Assembly: GCA_946482285.1 (NCBI GenBank)
Contig: CAMLQK010000001.1
Location: 1 to 64,000, forward strand
DNA length: 64,000 nt
Reading direction: 5' to 3'
From: an uncultured Candidatus Saccharibacteria bacterium
Lineage (GTDB): Bacteria > Patescibacteria > Saccharimonadia > Saccharimonadales > UBA4665
The translations under genes and the position numbers were made by a program. The stretch's first letter is position 1; each line of letters starts with the position of its first letter. Below the pieces are notes generated by a model. The model was not told the origin of the DNA and ran no database searches. It saw only the letters and a program-made list of their open reading frames with translations. Shown piece after piece: positions 43,020 through 51,645 of this stretch.

Positions 43020-44981
43020 TTACAGGATTGGCGGCAAACTAGTAATTGCATCGTACTCTCCTGCTTTCGTGTTGTTCGTGTTTGATCCTGCAGCCGGCTG
43101 GGCAATCCATACCGATGGATTATAATTAAACACTTCTGCCGCATTGTTTGACGTACGCGATTCGTTGGCTTGGCTCTGTGAAATAGTGCCGGATGTACGC
43201 ATAAGGTGTACTTGTTTGGCGCTAAACAAGCCGTTGACCGTCAGTTTCGTGTTACAAGTATTGTACAGCGCGCCATTCAAAGAAAGCGGTGCCGAACCTG
43301 TGGTACAGGTGTAGATATTACCTCCGGAGCCACCATTGGGTTGGGCAATATATGCACCATCAAGTTGCGTGACATTATTGTCTATGTAAATATTACCCTT
43401 CACCACCAGCTGGAAAAGCGGTATGTTGCGGAAATTCCAGTTCGGCGTGTAGGTAATATTGCTGCTGATGTACACGTCGCCTTGTATGTAAACTGTTATC
43501 CGTTCCCCGGGGTTAACATTCCCACCTACTAGCGTCGTCGAGCCAGTACCAGCGTACGGCAGACCATTCGTCATAGACGTAACGTTAGCTGGCAGTGGCT
43601 GCGTATTAGCGGGTTTGACGGCGTAGTAATCAGGAATACACGGCACCGAGCCCAGCAAGCCGCCGTATGTGCCGCTTTCTATCGGATTATTCGCAAATGC
43701 CAAGCCGCTTGGCACTGTAGCGCTGCGTTGTCCTGTGGCAAATTCGTCTATCACATCCAATGCCATTGCAGCCATCTGAGTTCCGGCGCCAGCAAAGGTA
43801 TTAGAGCCTTTGTTCCAAGCCGTAATTCCCGCTGTAGCATTTGGCGTACAGTTGCTATTGTTCGCACCGGTTACAATGCCATTTCCAGCAGATACGTCAC
43901 CGCCGAATACTTTTACATATGGCTTAGCTGCCACGTATATGCAGACTTCTATTGCCCGCGCACCTTTACCTGCTGCATAAGGGTTTACTACGAGCGTCCT
44001 GCATATTGTCCGATTCGCCGTGGCAACCGTAATTGTTTCGGTGGCCAATGTTACGGTTGTATTGGCATTGAACGTTCTCGGACACCCGGTCCCTGGCGGC
44101 ACGTATCCGTTATTCGATGATGTATGCTCAGGATCCGGCACCGGTTCGTAACCAGTGAACGTGTTGCCATAAATGTTACAAGCTGTAGTACCGCTGTTGG
44201 CAGAGCTGTCGTTCTCGACAGTATACGTAAACCGTACACTATCGCCCACCTGTGCAACATCGCCGGTGGTAGACCCGTTGTTGATACTGGTTGCGATGTC
44301 AGGCGTCAGCTCATAAACTGGCAAAGGCGACAAAGGCCGAGGTGTGCCCACTAGGTTTCCACAGTTTTTCTTAATTTCAAACTTGGTGCCGTTGGGGTTG
44401 GTAAATACAATGGTCCGTTGCGTTTCGTCGGTTTGCTTCATGTAAAAAATGTCGTCACTCATAATAATGCGCGAGCGGCCACTGTTCTGGAACGGCGCAT
44501 TAAAGTTAATAAGCTGGTTCCAGTTTACTCGGCCCTGGGAATTGTAGTAACGGACACGCTCTTCCCAGCTTGCAAAGTTAGTCTTAGCCCAGGCAATACC
44601 AGTGTTGCGACTGCCGCTAAACGACGTGCCATTGCGGCCCATCATGGTCGCGATAATGAATGCAGACCCAAAAGAATCGCCATAATTACTGCCGTACAAT
44701 AGCGTACGGATGGTACTGATAAAGTTTGTAACATTCGTAACACCCATTAGCGAGTTGCCATTGTTGTCGATGACGTTATCGATATCGATACCATTTGACC
44801 CGTATACATCACGCCCCGTGAAATAGCCAATACACTGTTCCCGACCGAACAACACCCGTCCCGGAGGACACGCAGGACTTCCAGCACGCGCTGCATCAAC
44901 TTGGACTACTGCAAAAAAAGGAGCGGCAATGATCGCCAACGCCAGCATCCCATGCACGAAAAGAGCTAGTTTCCGCTTCAT
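43020..44981 (-). CDS. Large secreted protein upstream of the pilus operon
   Basis: This 653-residue protein has a clear signal peptide (MKRKLALFVHGMLALAIIAA, cleavage near VDA-A). The mature part is rich in Asn, Thr and Gly, with an Ig-like or DUF11-like stretch (VGDSVRFTYTVEN). The C-terminal beta-rich repeats (VYIQGDVYISSN, VVKGNIYIDNN) suggest a beta-helix. It has several cysteines. Its place between a TPR protein and pilM makes a surface adhesin or pilus-associated role plausible. No family is recognised. Its start overlaps the upstream stop (TAATG). Confidence 0.75.
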   Translation of the reverse strand: MKRKLALFVHGMLALAIIAAPFFAVVQVDAARAGSPACPPGRVLFGREQCIGYFTGRDVYGSNGIDIDNVIDNNGNSLMGVTNVTNFISTIRTLLYGSNYGDSFGSAFIIATMMGRNGTSFSGSRNTGIAWAKTNFASWEERVRYYNSQGRVNWNQLINFNAPFQNSGRSRIIMSDDIFYMKQTDETQRTIVFTNPNGTKFEIKKNCGNLVGTPRPLSPLPVYELTPDIATSINNGSTTGDVAQVGDSVRFTYTVENDSSANSGTTACNIYGNTFTGYEPVPDPEHTSSNNGYVPPGTGCPRTFNANTTVTLATETITVATANRTICRTLVVNPYAAGKGARAIEVCIYVAAKPYVKVFGGDVSAGNGIVTGANNSNCTPNATAGITAWNKGSNTFAGAGTQMAAMALDVIDEFATGQRSATVPSGLAFANNPIESGTYGGLLGSVPCIPDYYAVKPANTQPLPANVTSMTNGLPYAGTGSTTLVGGNVNPGERITVYIQGDVYISSNITYTPNWNFRNIPLFQLVVKGNIYIDNNVTQLDGAYIAQPNGGSGGNIYTCTTGSAPLSLNGALYNTCNTKLTVNGLFSAKQVHLMRTSGTISQSQANESRTSNNAAEVFNYNPSVWIAQPAAGSNTNNTKAGEYDAITSLPPIL

Positions 44982-45490
44982 TATTGCCCACCTTCCAGAC
45001 GTTTAATCTCAAACTCGTAACTTCTCTTGTCGGAGTTAGCCATAGGGTCGTCGCTCTTTTCAGCGGTCTCGATTGCCTGCCTAAAGTATTTAATAGCATT
45101 CACCTTATCGTTTTTGGCATCATAGCTATATGCCAAACCAACGGCCACGTCGGCGGTTGGTTTGCCGTCAATTGCTTCAGCTTTTTTATACCACTCAATA
45201 GCCTGGTCGTATTTTTGGTAATTAAAGTACACGGCGGCCAGACGCACCATAGCGCCACGTTCGTACTTTTGGGGCACATCTTTTTGGAGGTATGCTTTAA
45301 GCTGCTGCTCAGCCTGTTGGTACTTGCGGTTGTCAATAAGCCGCTCTGTGTTCGTCATAAGCGACATATACTGATCTTTGTCACGCTGGGACTGATCAGC
45401 ACGATCTTGGCGGCCAGCCAGCCACCAAGCAACAACCCCCAGAATAACGACCAGGATTGCGACAATCAGTATGGTTTTCTTTTTGGTCAT
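44981..45490 (-). CDS. Membrane-anchored TPR-repeat protein
   Basis: In this 169-residue protein, one membrane helix (about 5-24) is followed by an extracytoplasmic or cytosolic helical part with TPR-like units (YQQAEQQLKAYL and YDQAIEWYKKAEAIDG). Start 45490 (MTKKKTIL) has GAAGG upstream. The last base of its stop is the first base of the large secreted protein, so the two are coupled and may act together in export or assembly. Confidence 0.75.
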   Translation of the reverse strand: MTKKKTILIVAILVVILGVVAWWLAGRQDRADQSQRDKDQYMSLMTNTERLIDNRKYQQAEQQLKAYLQKDVPQKYERGAMVRLAAVYFNYQKYDQAIEWYKKAEAIDGKPTADVAVGLAYSYDAKNDKVNAIKYFRQAIETAEKSDDPMANSDKRSYEFEIKRLEGGQ

Positions 45491-45600
45491 AAAAGCCTTC
45501 TTGCTTATGCTTGTTGCTCTTATTGTAGCCACTCCTGCTCCCTATTGCAATGATTAGCAGTGGATTGAACAGAGATATTAACCAGGTCTTATTTTGGAAC

Positions 45601-46896
45601 TTATTGGCGGTGGAACGCACCATTCTCATCAATAGTTATTAACGGCTCACCCGTATGATAACTTCGGACGATGTGCGTCAATGGCGGCATCTCTAGACGC
45701 TCGCCAGACAACGCGCTCACCCACTTAGACATCTTGTGTAATTCAACTTCAAAATCATAGTCTACTGACGAGTGAGTGCCGGTCAAGTGGGCACCATTCT
45801 TGGTTGTAGCTGAAGCATTATGCGTACGATAGTATGCCCTTACTGGCAGATACTCATCGGGTGCGGTCGGATCCGTCCAGTCACGAATATCGATCCCCAA
45901 GGATAATCGTGATGGAGTAGCTGCTATAAAGTTGGCCTCTACACGGTCGGCATATTTCGATAGGTTGGGATTCTTTCTAATGGCTTTATAGGCCGCTTGC
46001 ATCTGAGCACCACTCACCGACCAGTCATCCAGCAGTACAACCTTAACATTTGCAGGATCTTCGATAAGTTCATTTACGCTTGTCTTGATACGACCCTGAA
46101 ATTGCCCAAGCTCTTCGTCACTAAAAGTACTCAGTATTCGCTCGAATAAATAAACATCGCTTTTCCGCACACTTTTTATGTCGGTGATTCCAGATGGAAC
46201 ACACAAAATGTTTTCAGGGTTCTTCCGCAGGTATTCTTTCCAAGCCTCACCAAGGCCTTGGGCGGCCTCTGTATACTCTTTTTCGCCTATAAAAGTAAGC
46301 ATTCGGCGCATTGCGTCTGCAAGGCCTTTGTAATAATCCGCATCTTCATCATCACTTGTTTCGGCAAAGTCATGCACCGTACCCAAAAAGTCATTCAAAC
46401 CCACAAGGCCATCGTGCTCAGTCATAGATGCCTGTTCGTTATCACTAGCAATTCCGTTGCGCGTGGGATTGTACGAGAAGAGATTTGTACGACTATTGTC
46501 AGCCACCTGCTCGACAAATAGGGGTGATTCTTTTACATAGTGACTGATCTCAAATTTCTCTGCTATGGTCAGTTGCCGGGGAGCTTCAAACTCCTCAGGC
46601 TGCGGACTGCTCATGACATCTGTATACTCGTCATCAATGGCCTCATGCAGGACAGGCGGCTCGGCGGTACGGCGCAAAAGCAAGGAGCCCAATCGCCGTA
46701 GGCGATGACGGAGTGTGGCTTTTTCTGGTTTCTGATGCACCACAGCCTGTTCCACGACCGTGACATCAGGATCAGAATGAACTTCTTCTGGCATAGGAGG
46801 CTGAGTTTGTCCGTCTTCGTATCGGTGTTCACTAGCCAAGCCCTCACCAACTGATGGCGACATAAGATGATGCTGGTGTTGAGGCTCTATTTTCAT
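45601..46896 (-). CDS. Hypothetical protein with phosphoribosyltransferase-like motif
   Basis: This 431-residue protein has a polar, disordered-looking first 100 residues without membrane helix. Near residue 285, VKVVLLDDWSVSGAQMQAA resembles the PRPP loop of type I phosphoribosyltransferases (VVLVDDVxxTG). The catalytic hood and partner motifs are not recognisable, so activity is uncertain. The C-terminus is rich in His and aromatic residues (YYRTHNASA, HLTGTHSSVDYDF). It is monocistronic with an upstream promoter and divergent from ychF. Confidence 0.6.
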   Translation of the reverse strand: MKIEPQHQHHLMSPSVGEGLASEHRYEDGQTQPPMPEEVHSDPDVTVVEQAVVHQKPEKATLRHRLRRLGSLLLRRTAEPPVLHEAIDDEYTDVMSSPQPEEFEAPRQLTIAEKFEISHYVKESPLFVEQVADNSRTNLFSYNPTRNGIASDNEQASMTEHDGLVGLNDFLGTVHDFAETSDDEDADYYKGLADAMRRMLTFIGEKEYTEAAQGLGEAWKEYLRKNPENILCVPSGITDIKSVRKSDVYLFERILSTFSDEELGQFQGRIKTSVNELIEDPANVKVVLLDDWSVSGAQMQAAYKAIRKNPNLSKYADRVEANFIAATPSRLSLGIDIRDWTDPTAPDEYLPVRAYYRTHNASATTKNGAHLTGTHSSVDYDFEVELHKMSKWVSALSGERLEMPPLTHIVRSYHTGEPLITIDENGAFHRQ

Positions 46897-46920
46897 TTTT
46901 TGTGTTTCTTGTTTATATAA

Positions 46921-46949
46921 ACATTAGCACTTTTTTGAATAAAAGTCAA
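46921..46949 (-). promoter_or_regulatory. Promoter of the 431-residue gene
   Basis: On the minus strand -35 TTGACT (46949-46944), a 17-nt spacer and -10 TAATGT (46926-46921) lie about 25 nt before the ATG. Confidence 0.5.
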
Positions 46950-47012
46950 TATATACGTATAGTACAACAAAAGTTATGCTTCAACGGCTACCTCTGTTAT
47001 ACTAATTGTATT

Positions 47013-48098
47013 ATGGCTTCACTAAGTATTGGAATCGTCGGCCTGCCAAATGTCGGCAAATCAACCCTGTTCAATGCCCTTACCGGCAGCAATATTTTGG
47101 CTGCAAACTATCCGTTTGCCACTATCGAACCGAACACCGGCATCGTGCCTGTGCCTGACGCCCGGCTGCAAAAGCTGGCAGACATGTACCATGCCCAAAA
47201 AATTATCCCCGCAACTACAACGTTCGTAGACATTGCCGGCCTGGTAGCAGGCGCAAGCAACGGCGAGGGATTGGGTAACCAGTTCCTGAGCCACATCCGT
47301 TCGTGCAACGCTATAGTACAAGTCGTCCGCGCGTTTGAGGATAGCAACGTGGTCCACGTAGACAACGAGGCCAACCCCCAAAAAGATATGGACGTCATTA
47401 ACACAGAGTTGGTTTTGGCAGATCTGCAGACTGTCCAAAAGCGCCTGCCCAAACTAGACAAAGAAGCCCGGGCTAATCCCAAGCTCCGCCCTATTGTCGA
47501 TACACTGAACCGTGTGCAGAGCCTATTGGACGAGGGGAAGCCCTTATCGGGTATCGGCGACATCAACCATGAACACATTGCCGACCTCCACCTGCTTACA
47601 GCAAAACCAGTCATTTATTTGTTCAACCTCGACGAAAATGGCCTGGCTGATGATAATAAGAAACAGGCACTAGCCCAATTGGTAGCGCCGGCCAAAGCAT
47701 TGTTCGTATGTGCCCAAATGGAAAGTGAACTACAGGGCCTGGACGAGGCAGATGCCCAGGAAATGCTGGAAAGCTATGGCCAAACCGAATCCGGCCTAGT
47801 ACAGCTGATCCACGCAGCCTACGACATCCTCGGCCTACAAAGCTATCTAACTGCGGGTGAAAAAGAAATCCGAGCCTGGACTATCCGCAAGGGCTCTACC
47901 GCTCCGCAAGCCGCTGGCGTTATCCATGGCGACTTTGAACGCGGTTTTATTGCCGCACAAATTGTTGATTACGACGACCTGGTTGCAGCTGGCAGCGAAC
48001 AAGCCGCCAAACAAGCCGGCAAAATGCGTACTGAGGGCAAGGACTACGTCATGAAGCCTGGCGACATCGTTGAATTCCGGTTCAACGTCAGTAAGTAG
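47013..48098 (+). CDS. ychF: Ribosome-binding ATPase YchF
   Basis: YchF (361 residues) is an Obg-family P-loop protein that prefers ATP. It has GLPNVGKSTLFNAL, the DIAGLV G3 motif, a coiled-coil insertion and a C-terminal TGS-like domain (AWTIRKGSTAPQAAGVIH). It acts in translation and stress responses. Start 47013 (MASLSIGIVGLP) is the family start and follows a TGT-TATACT extended -10 by 9 nt. An upstream in-frame extension is rejected. Confidence 0.95.
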   Translation: MASLSIGIVGLPNVGKSTLFNALTGSNILAANYPFATIEPNTGIVPVPDARLQKLADMYHAQKIIPATTTFVDIAGLVAGASNGEGLGNQFLSHIRSCNAIVQVVRAFEDSNVVHVDNEANPQKDMDVINTELVLADLQTVQKRLPKLDKEARANPKLRPIVDTLNRVQSLLDEGKPLSGIGDINHEHIADLHLLTAKPVIYLFNLDENGLADDNKKQALAQLVAPAKALFVCAQMESELQGLDEADAQEMLESYGQTESGLVQLIHAAYDILGLQSYLTAGEKEIRAWTIRKGSTAPQAAGVIHGDFERGFIAAQIVDYDDLVAAGSEQAAKQAGKMRTEGKDYVMKPGDIVEFRFNVSK

Positions 48099-48645
48099 CA
48101 GAACGACAGAACATTGCGTCTACGAAGGATCCGTCAGAGTCCCCTGCTTCCTTAATATGTTCCAGATGTATGAAGCCCTGTGCCGCTATCTGGCGGGCAG
48201 TCCATGTCGCAAATGCTGCTCGGCGTTTTGAGTTTTCAGGCGGCCTTAGCCGTTCTGCAAAGAGTGCTGCATAGAACATATCGTGGTTGGTACTACCTTC
48301 GCGCCATGTCGCTTCCAAACGCTCTACAGGCCCAGCCTGTTCGTCGAAGTACTGTATAGTTCGCGATAACAACTTGCCTGCGTGTAAATCCGGGTGGATT
48401 GCTACTCCCGTTTTTGTGTCTTTTGTCTTAACACTAAAGTCCATCGTCAAGCCTTCAGGCAAATACCGCAGTGAAGCTTTAAAATGTACGCCATCAATTC
48501 TAAGCTGAGGCACGATATCGACCAACTCTGCCGTACACGTAACCTCAAGGACATCACCAGATAAACCACGGACTGGCGCAGCACGGATATCACTTTGTTC
48601 AAAAACAAGCGCCGGCACGCCGCCAATATAAGATACTTCAGCCAT
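48088..48645 (-). CDS. Hypothetical protein
   Basis: This 185-residue soluble protein has no recognised family. It is beta-rich in the first half (ASLRYLPEGLTMDFSVKT) and helical in the second (DMFYAALFAERLRPPENSKRRA). Its end overlaps the convergent ychF by 11 nt. A TATGAT lies 8 nt before the ATG, close to the leaderless spacing. Confidence 0.6.
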   Translation of the reverse strand: MAEVSYIGGVPALVFEQSDIRAAPVRGLSGDVLEVTCTAELVDIVPQLRIDGVHFKASLRYLPEGLTMDFSVKTKDTKTGVAIHPDLHAGKLLSRTIQYFDEQAGPVERLEATWREGSTNHDMFYAALFAERLRPPENSKRRAAFATWTARQIAAQGFIHLEHIKEAGDSDGSFVDAMFCRSATY

Positions 48646-48683
48646 ACCGATCTATCATAGCGTAACTTGGACAGCAAGGACAC

Positions 48684-48718
48684 AGAAAACACCCCAGGTG
48701 AGGTCTGGGGTGTTTTGG
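48684..48718 (-). terminator. Terminator of the 192-residue gene
   Basis: AAAACACCCCAG and CTGGGGTGTTTT form a perfect 12-bp stem with a 7-nt loop just after the stop, with T residues on the minus strand. Confidence 0.85.
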
Positions 48719-48724
48719 AATACC

Positions 48725-49303
48725 CTAGTAGAACCGCGGGTAGGTGCGGCGGCGCTGCAGCACTGGCATCTTGTTGGCGTACGGATTGAGCGGCAAGTTC
48801 ATGGGGCGCTGCGTACCCCCCGTTTGAACCGCCAGGCTGCCCAGCAGCAACCCCGCTGTTGCCTGGTCGGCCACGATGACTGGCTGGATTTGCTGCACTA
48901 CTTGCGAGTAGTTTTGGCGCAGTTCCAGCATGCGTTGTTGTGTCAGGTTCAGTACCTCTCGTAAATGGTACTGACTCCAGCTGACAAAACGCAGAGTTTT
49001 GCTTGGCGTGATGATCTTGACGTTACTCATAACTAACTGGGAGCCGTAGTCTATCTCGGCAATCATGTCGAAGCGAATATCTTCCACCGATATGAACATC
49101 GGTTTGTGGTCTATGAGCAGTAGCCGCTGGTCAGTCACAACAAGCATTGCGAAACCTCCTTCGTAACGCCCGTTTACACAGTGCGCGACCTGCTCATCAG
49201 GTGTTAGGATCTTGGCAAGTTCGCGCTTCTCGCCTCGTCCCCAGAAGCGGAAATTGCATCCTGCCCTTTTGAGTTGCTCCTCAAGTTGGTTCAGGCTAAC
49301 CAT
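48725..49303 (-). CDS. Bacterial PH-domain-like protein
   Basis: This 192-residue soluble protein has a core (LTPDEQVAHCVNGRYEGGFAMLVVTDQ, here split across strands, then IDHKPMFISVEDIRFDMIAEI) with the pattern of bacterial PH domains of the YvbH type. A helical Q-rich segment and a low-complexity tail follow. The function is unknown. AGGAGGGAAT before the ATG is a strong ribosome binding site. It is divergent from the Crp/Fnr-type regulator. Confidence 0.68.
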   Translation of the reverse strand: MVSLNQLEEQLKRAGCNFRFWGRGEKRELAKILTPDEQVAHCVNGRYEGGFAMLVVTDQRLLLIDHKPMFISVEDIRFDMIAEIDYGSQLVMSNVKIITPSKTLRFVSWSQYHLREVLNLTQQRMLELRQNYSQVVQQIQPVIVADQATAGLLLGSLAVQTGGTQRPMNLPLNPYANKMPVLQRRRTYPRFY

Positions 49304-49480
49304 ATTCCCTCCTTTACTCCAGCGTTTTCTCTCTATAGCTGGTTACTTATAATAATGCTCCTTTAATTTGCTTCCGTCGGTTATTTTTGTCACGTTGCTG
49401 GGAAGATTTATATCACAATGGCATGCACCACATATGTGTAAATAATTGCCTCTGATCTGTTATTATGCTAATCTGCAAGT

Positions 49481-50128
49481 ATGTTGACGTCGAGTCCCCC
49501 CAACGAGTTCGTCAACCTCTTCCATCAAGGCAAGAAGTTGACATTCAACAAAGGCGAGTTCATCATTCGACCCGGCGGCTCCCCGTCGGGTATTTTTTAT
49601 ATTACAAAAGGCTTGGTAAAAGCTTACGATATAACAAAGTACGGCGACGAAAACCTGTTGATTATCCGTAAGGCTGGTGAAATCATCGGACTTACCTGGA
49701 CAATCACCGGGCGGGAACGCCATATTATATATACCGCCCTCGCCCCAACCACCGTGTTCTTTGTAGAGCGCGATGTTTTTGAAGCATACTTGCATTCCCA
49801 CCCACAGGCCGCCCTCCCCCTTGTGGATATGCTGGTAGACATGTACCGCCTACACTCCGAACGCATCTTAACGCTAGAGTACCGTAGCGTCCGTGAGCGG
49901 CTCGTATCATTCCTACTCACTACTGCTGAGCGTTTTGGCAAGATCACAAACGAAGGAACGTTCATTGACGTGCCTTTGCGGCACCAGGATATCGCCAGTT
50001 CTATTAGTGCTACCCGCGAAACTACCTCCCGTGAGCTTTCCGGCCTCGAAAAGCATGGCTGGCTCAAACGACACCAGTCGTATATCACTATTCTCGACAC
50101 CGAAAAAATGCGCCAGGTACTAGAGTAG
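49481..50128 (+). CDS. Crp/Fnr-family transcriptional regulator
   Basis: This 215-residue protein has an N-terminal cyclic-nucleotide-binding-like beta barrel (GEFIIRPGGSPSGIFYITKG) and the C-terminal helix-turn-helix (RHQDIASSISATRETTSRELSGLEKHG). No Fnr-type cysteine cluster is present, so it senses something other than oxygen through iron-sulfur, and the ligand is unknown. Its 177-nt divergent upstream region contains the palindrome CACATATGTG, a possible operator. It is the only recognisable global-type regulator in the window. Confidence 0.9.
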   Translation: MLTSSPPNEFVNLFHQGKKLTFNKGEFIIRPGGSPSGIFYITKGLVKAYDITKYGDENLLIIRKAGEIIGLTWTITGRERHIIYTALAPTTVFFVERDVFEAYLHSHPQAALPLVDMLVDMYRLHSERILTLEYRSVRERLVSFLLTTAERFGKITNEGTFIDVPLRHQDIASSISATRETTSRELSGLEKHGWLKRHQSYITILDTEKMRQVLE

Positions 50129-50139
50129 TCTTAGTGCAA

Positions 50140-50796
50140 TTAGCGCCAGTGGGTGACGATTTGCTCGATGGTGCGCACAACTTTTTCGTGTGATGGGACA
50201 TCTTGCGTTTCGTAGTAATGGTCGGTAGAAATATAGTCCTGGATCACATTCAGACAAAAAATTTCATCAGCTAAAATATGCATCCTGTCTACTGCTGGCA
50301 CGCTTGCAAACGGTGTCGCTACAATAAGTCGCTTGATCTTGATAGGTTTAAGGTACTCTGCCGCCAGGTCAAGCGAAAACCCATTGCTCAGGCCATCGGC
50401 AACCAAGATAACATTGTGGCCTGCCAGCAAATTGCGACGAATCAGCCCACCCCGCCCCTCAAGCCGGTGCATTTCCTGCATTTTGTGCATTTTTTCTTGT
50501 TCAATAAAGCTACGGTACTCACTAACAAATTCTTCTATTTCACCAGGAGAATAAAAATTATTGTATGTAAATGACCCGTCATGGTTAATACCGGCGATCG
50601 CCGTATTTTCATGCGGTAGCTGGATAGCATCGGTCAAAAGCATAGTAAGCACACAGTGCAGTTCCATCGCGATTTGGGCGCCCACCATAACCGCACCGTC
50701 GCTCAAGGCAACAACAGCACACTTTTCGTTCTTATACGTTTTGGCAATCTGGGACGCAAGGAGTTGGCCGGCGTGCACACGGCTTTTAAAATACAT
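50140..50796 (-). CDS. Phosphoribosyltransferase-family protein with altered PRPP loop
   Basis: This 218-residue protein follows the fold of the phosphoribosyltransferases often annotated near dienelactone hydrolases (VVALSDGAVMVGAQIAMEL, a hood, then NVILVADGLSNGFSLDLA). The PRPP loop VDDGxATG is altered to VADGLSNG, so catalysis may be lost. A TACACT lies 6 nt before the ATG (leaderless type). Confidence 0.72.
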   Translation of the reverse strand: MYFKSRVHAGQLLASQIAKTYKNEKCAVVALSDGAVMVGAQIAMELHCVLTMLLTDAIQLPHENTAIAGINHDGSFTYNNFYSPGEIEEFVSEYRSFIEQEKMHKMQEMHRLEGRGGLIRRNLLAGHNVILVADGLSNGFSLDLAAEYLKPIKIKRLIVATPFASVPAVDRMHILADEIFCLNVIQDYISTDHYYETQDVPSHEKVVRTIEQIVTHWR

Positions 50797-50847
50797 ACTG
50801 CTAGTGTACTATGTTTGATTGGTAAGCTCTAGCGTTTTGGTCTTATT

Positions 50848-51630
50848 TTACGCTGTTTTTTGCACTTTTTTCAGCTTATAGAATCGTTCGCGGTTACCCT
50901 TGCTCCCTGCCACGTCGGAATCAGCCTTGTCGGCAATAACAAACTGTTGTACAGCCCATTGCTCAAAGTCTTTCAAAATATCGCGACGCATTTTGTCGTT
51001 TTTTATAACGCCCTTATGCATAACGCCGCTTTCGCGAGCTTCGAACTGAGGCTTCACCATTGCAGCAATAATAGTATTCGGGCCACAAAGCGTAGCAACA
51101 TGTGGCAAGATTTCGCGCAAACTTATGAATGATACATCGATCACTACCAAATCCGGCACGGTGTCCAGATACACCGAAGCGGCTTGCGAATCGTTGGCAC
51201 CTGTAGCCCCTATTACCCGCACCGCCACATTACGGATGTCGGTCTGCTCATATAGTTCAATGCGTGGGTCGTTGCGCAGCGACGAATGCAGCTGGTCGGT
51301 ACCAACGTCAATAGCAAACACTTTGCGGATGCCATGCTGGAGAGCATAATCAGTAAAACCGCCAGTGGAACTGCCCACGTCAAGCATTACTTTATCTTTG
51401 AAATCCAAATGCAGAACTTTGGCAACTGAGGCAAGCTTTAGGCCGGCGCGCGACACATACTGTTCATCTGTCTTTAGCTCGAGCACTGCGTCTTCACGCA
51501 CGAACGTGCCTGGTTTGGTAACGGAAGTGCCGTCTACAAATACCTTGCCCAGGCGAATCCAGCTTTCCGCCTGGCTGCGCGACGAAACAAGCCCTTTGGC
51601 ATACAGTAGCTGGTCTAGGCGATGCTTCAT
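50848..51630 (-). CDS. tlyA: TlyA-family rRNA 2'-O-methyltransferase
   Basis: This 260-residue protein has an N-terminal S4 RNA-binding domain (RLDQLLYAKGLVSSRSQAESWI) joined to an FtsJ-like methyltransferase (LDVGSSTGGFTDYALQHG, VVIDVSFISLREIL). TlyA proteins 2'-O-methylate 16S and 23S rRNA in mycobacteria, and many are called hemolysins. A TATACT lies 7 nt before the ATG. Confidence 0.92.
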   Translation of the reverse strand: MKHRLDQLLYAKGLVSSRSQAESWIRLGKVFVDGTSVTKPGTFVREDAVLELKTDEQYVSRAGLKLASVAKVLHLDFKDKVMLDVGSSTGGFTDYALQHGIRKVFAIDVGTDQLHSSLRNDPRIELYEQTDIRNVAVRVIGATGANDSQAASVYLDTVPDLVVIDVSFISLREILPHVATLCGPNTIIAAMVKPQFEARESGVMHKGVIKNDKMRRDILKDFEQWAVQQFVIADKADSDVAGSKGNRERFYKLKKVQKTA

Positions 51631-51645
51631 TATCTATAGTATACG

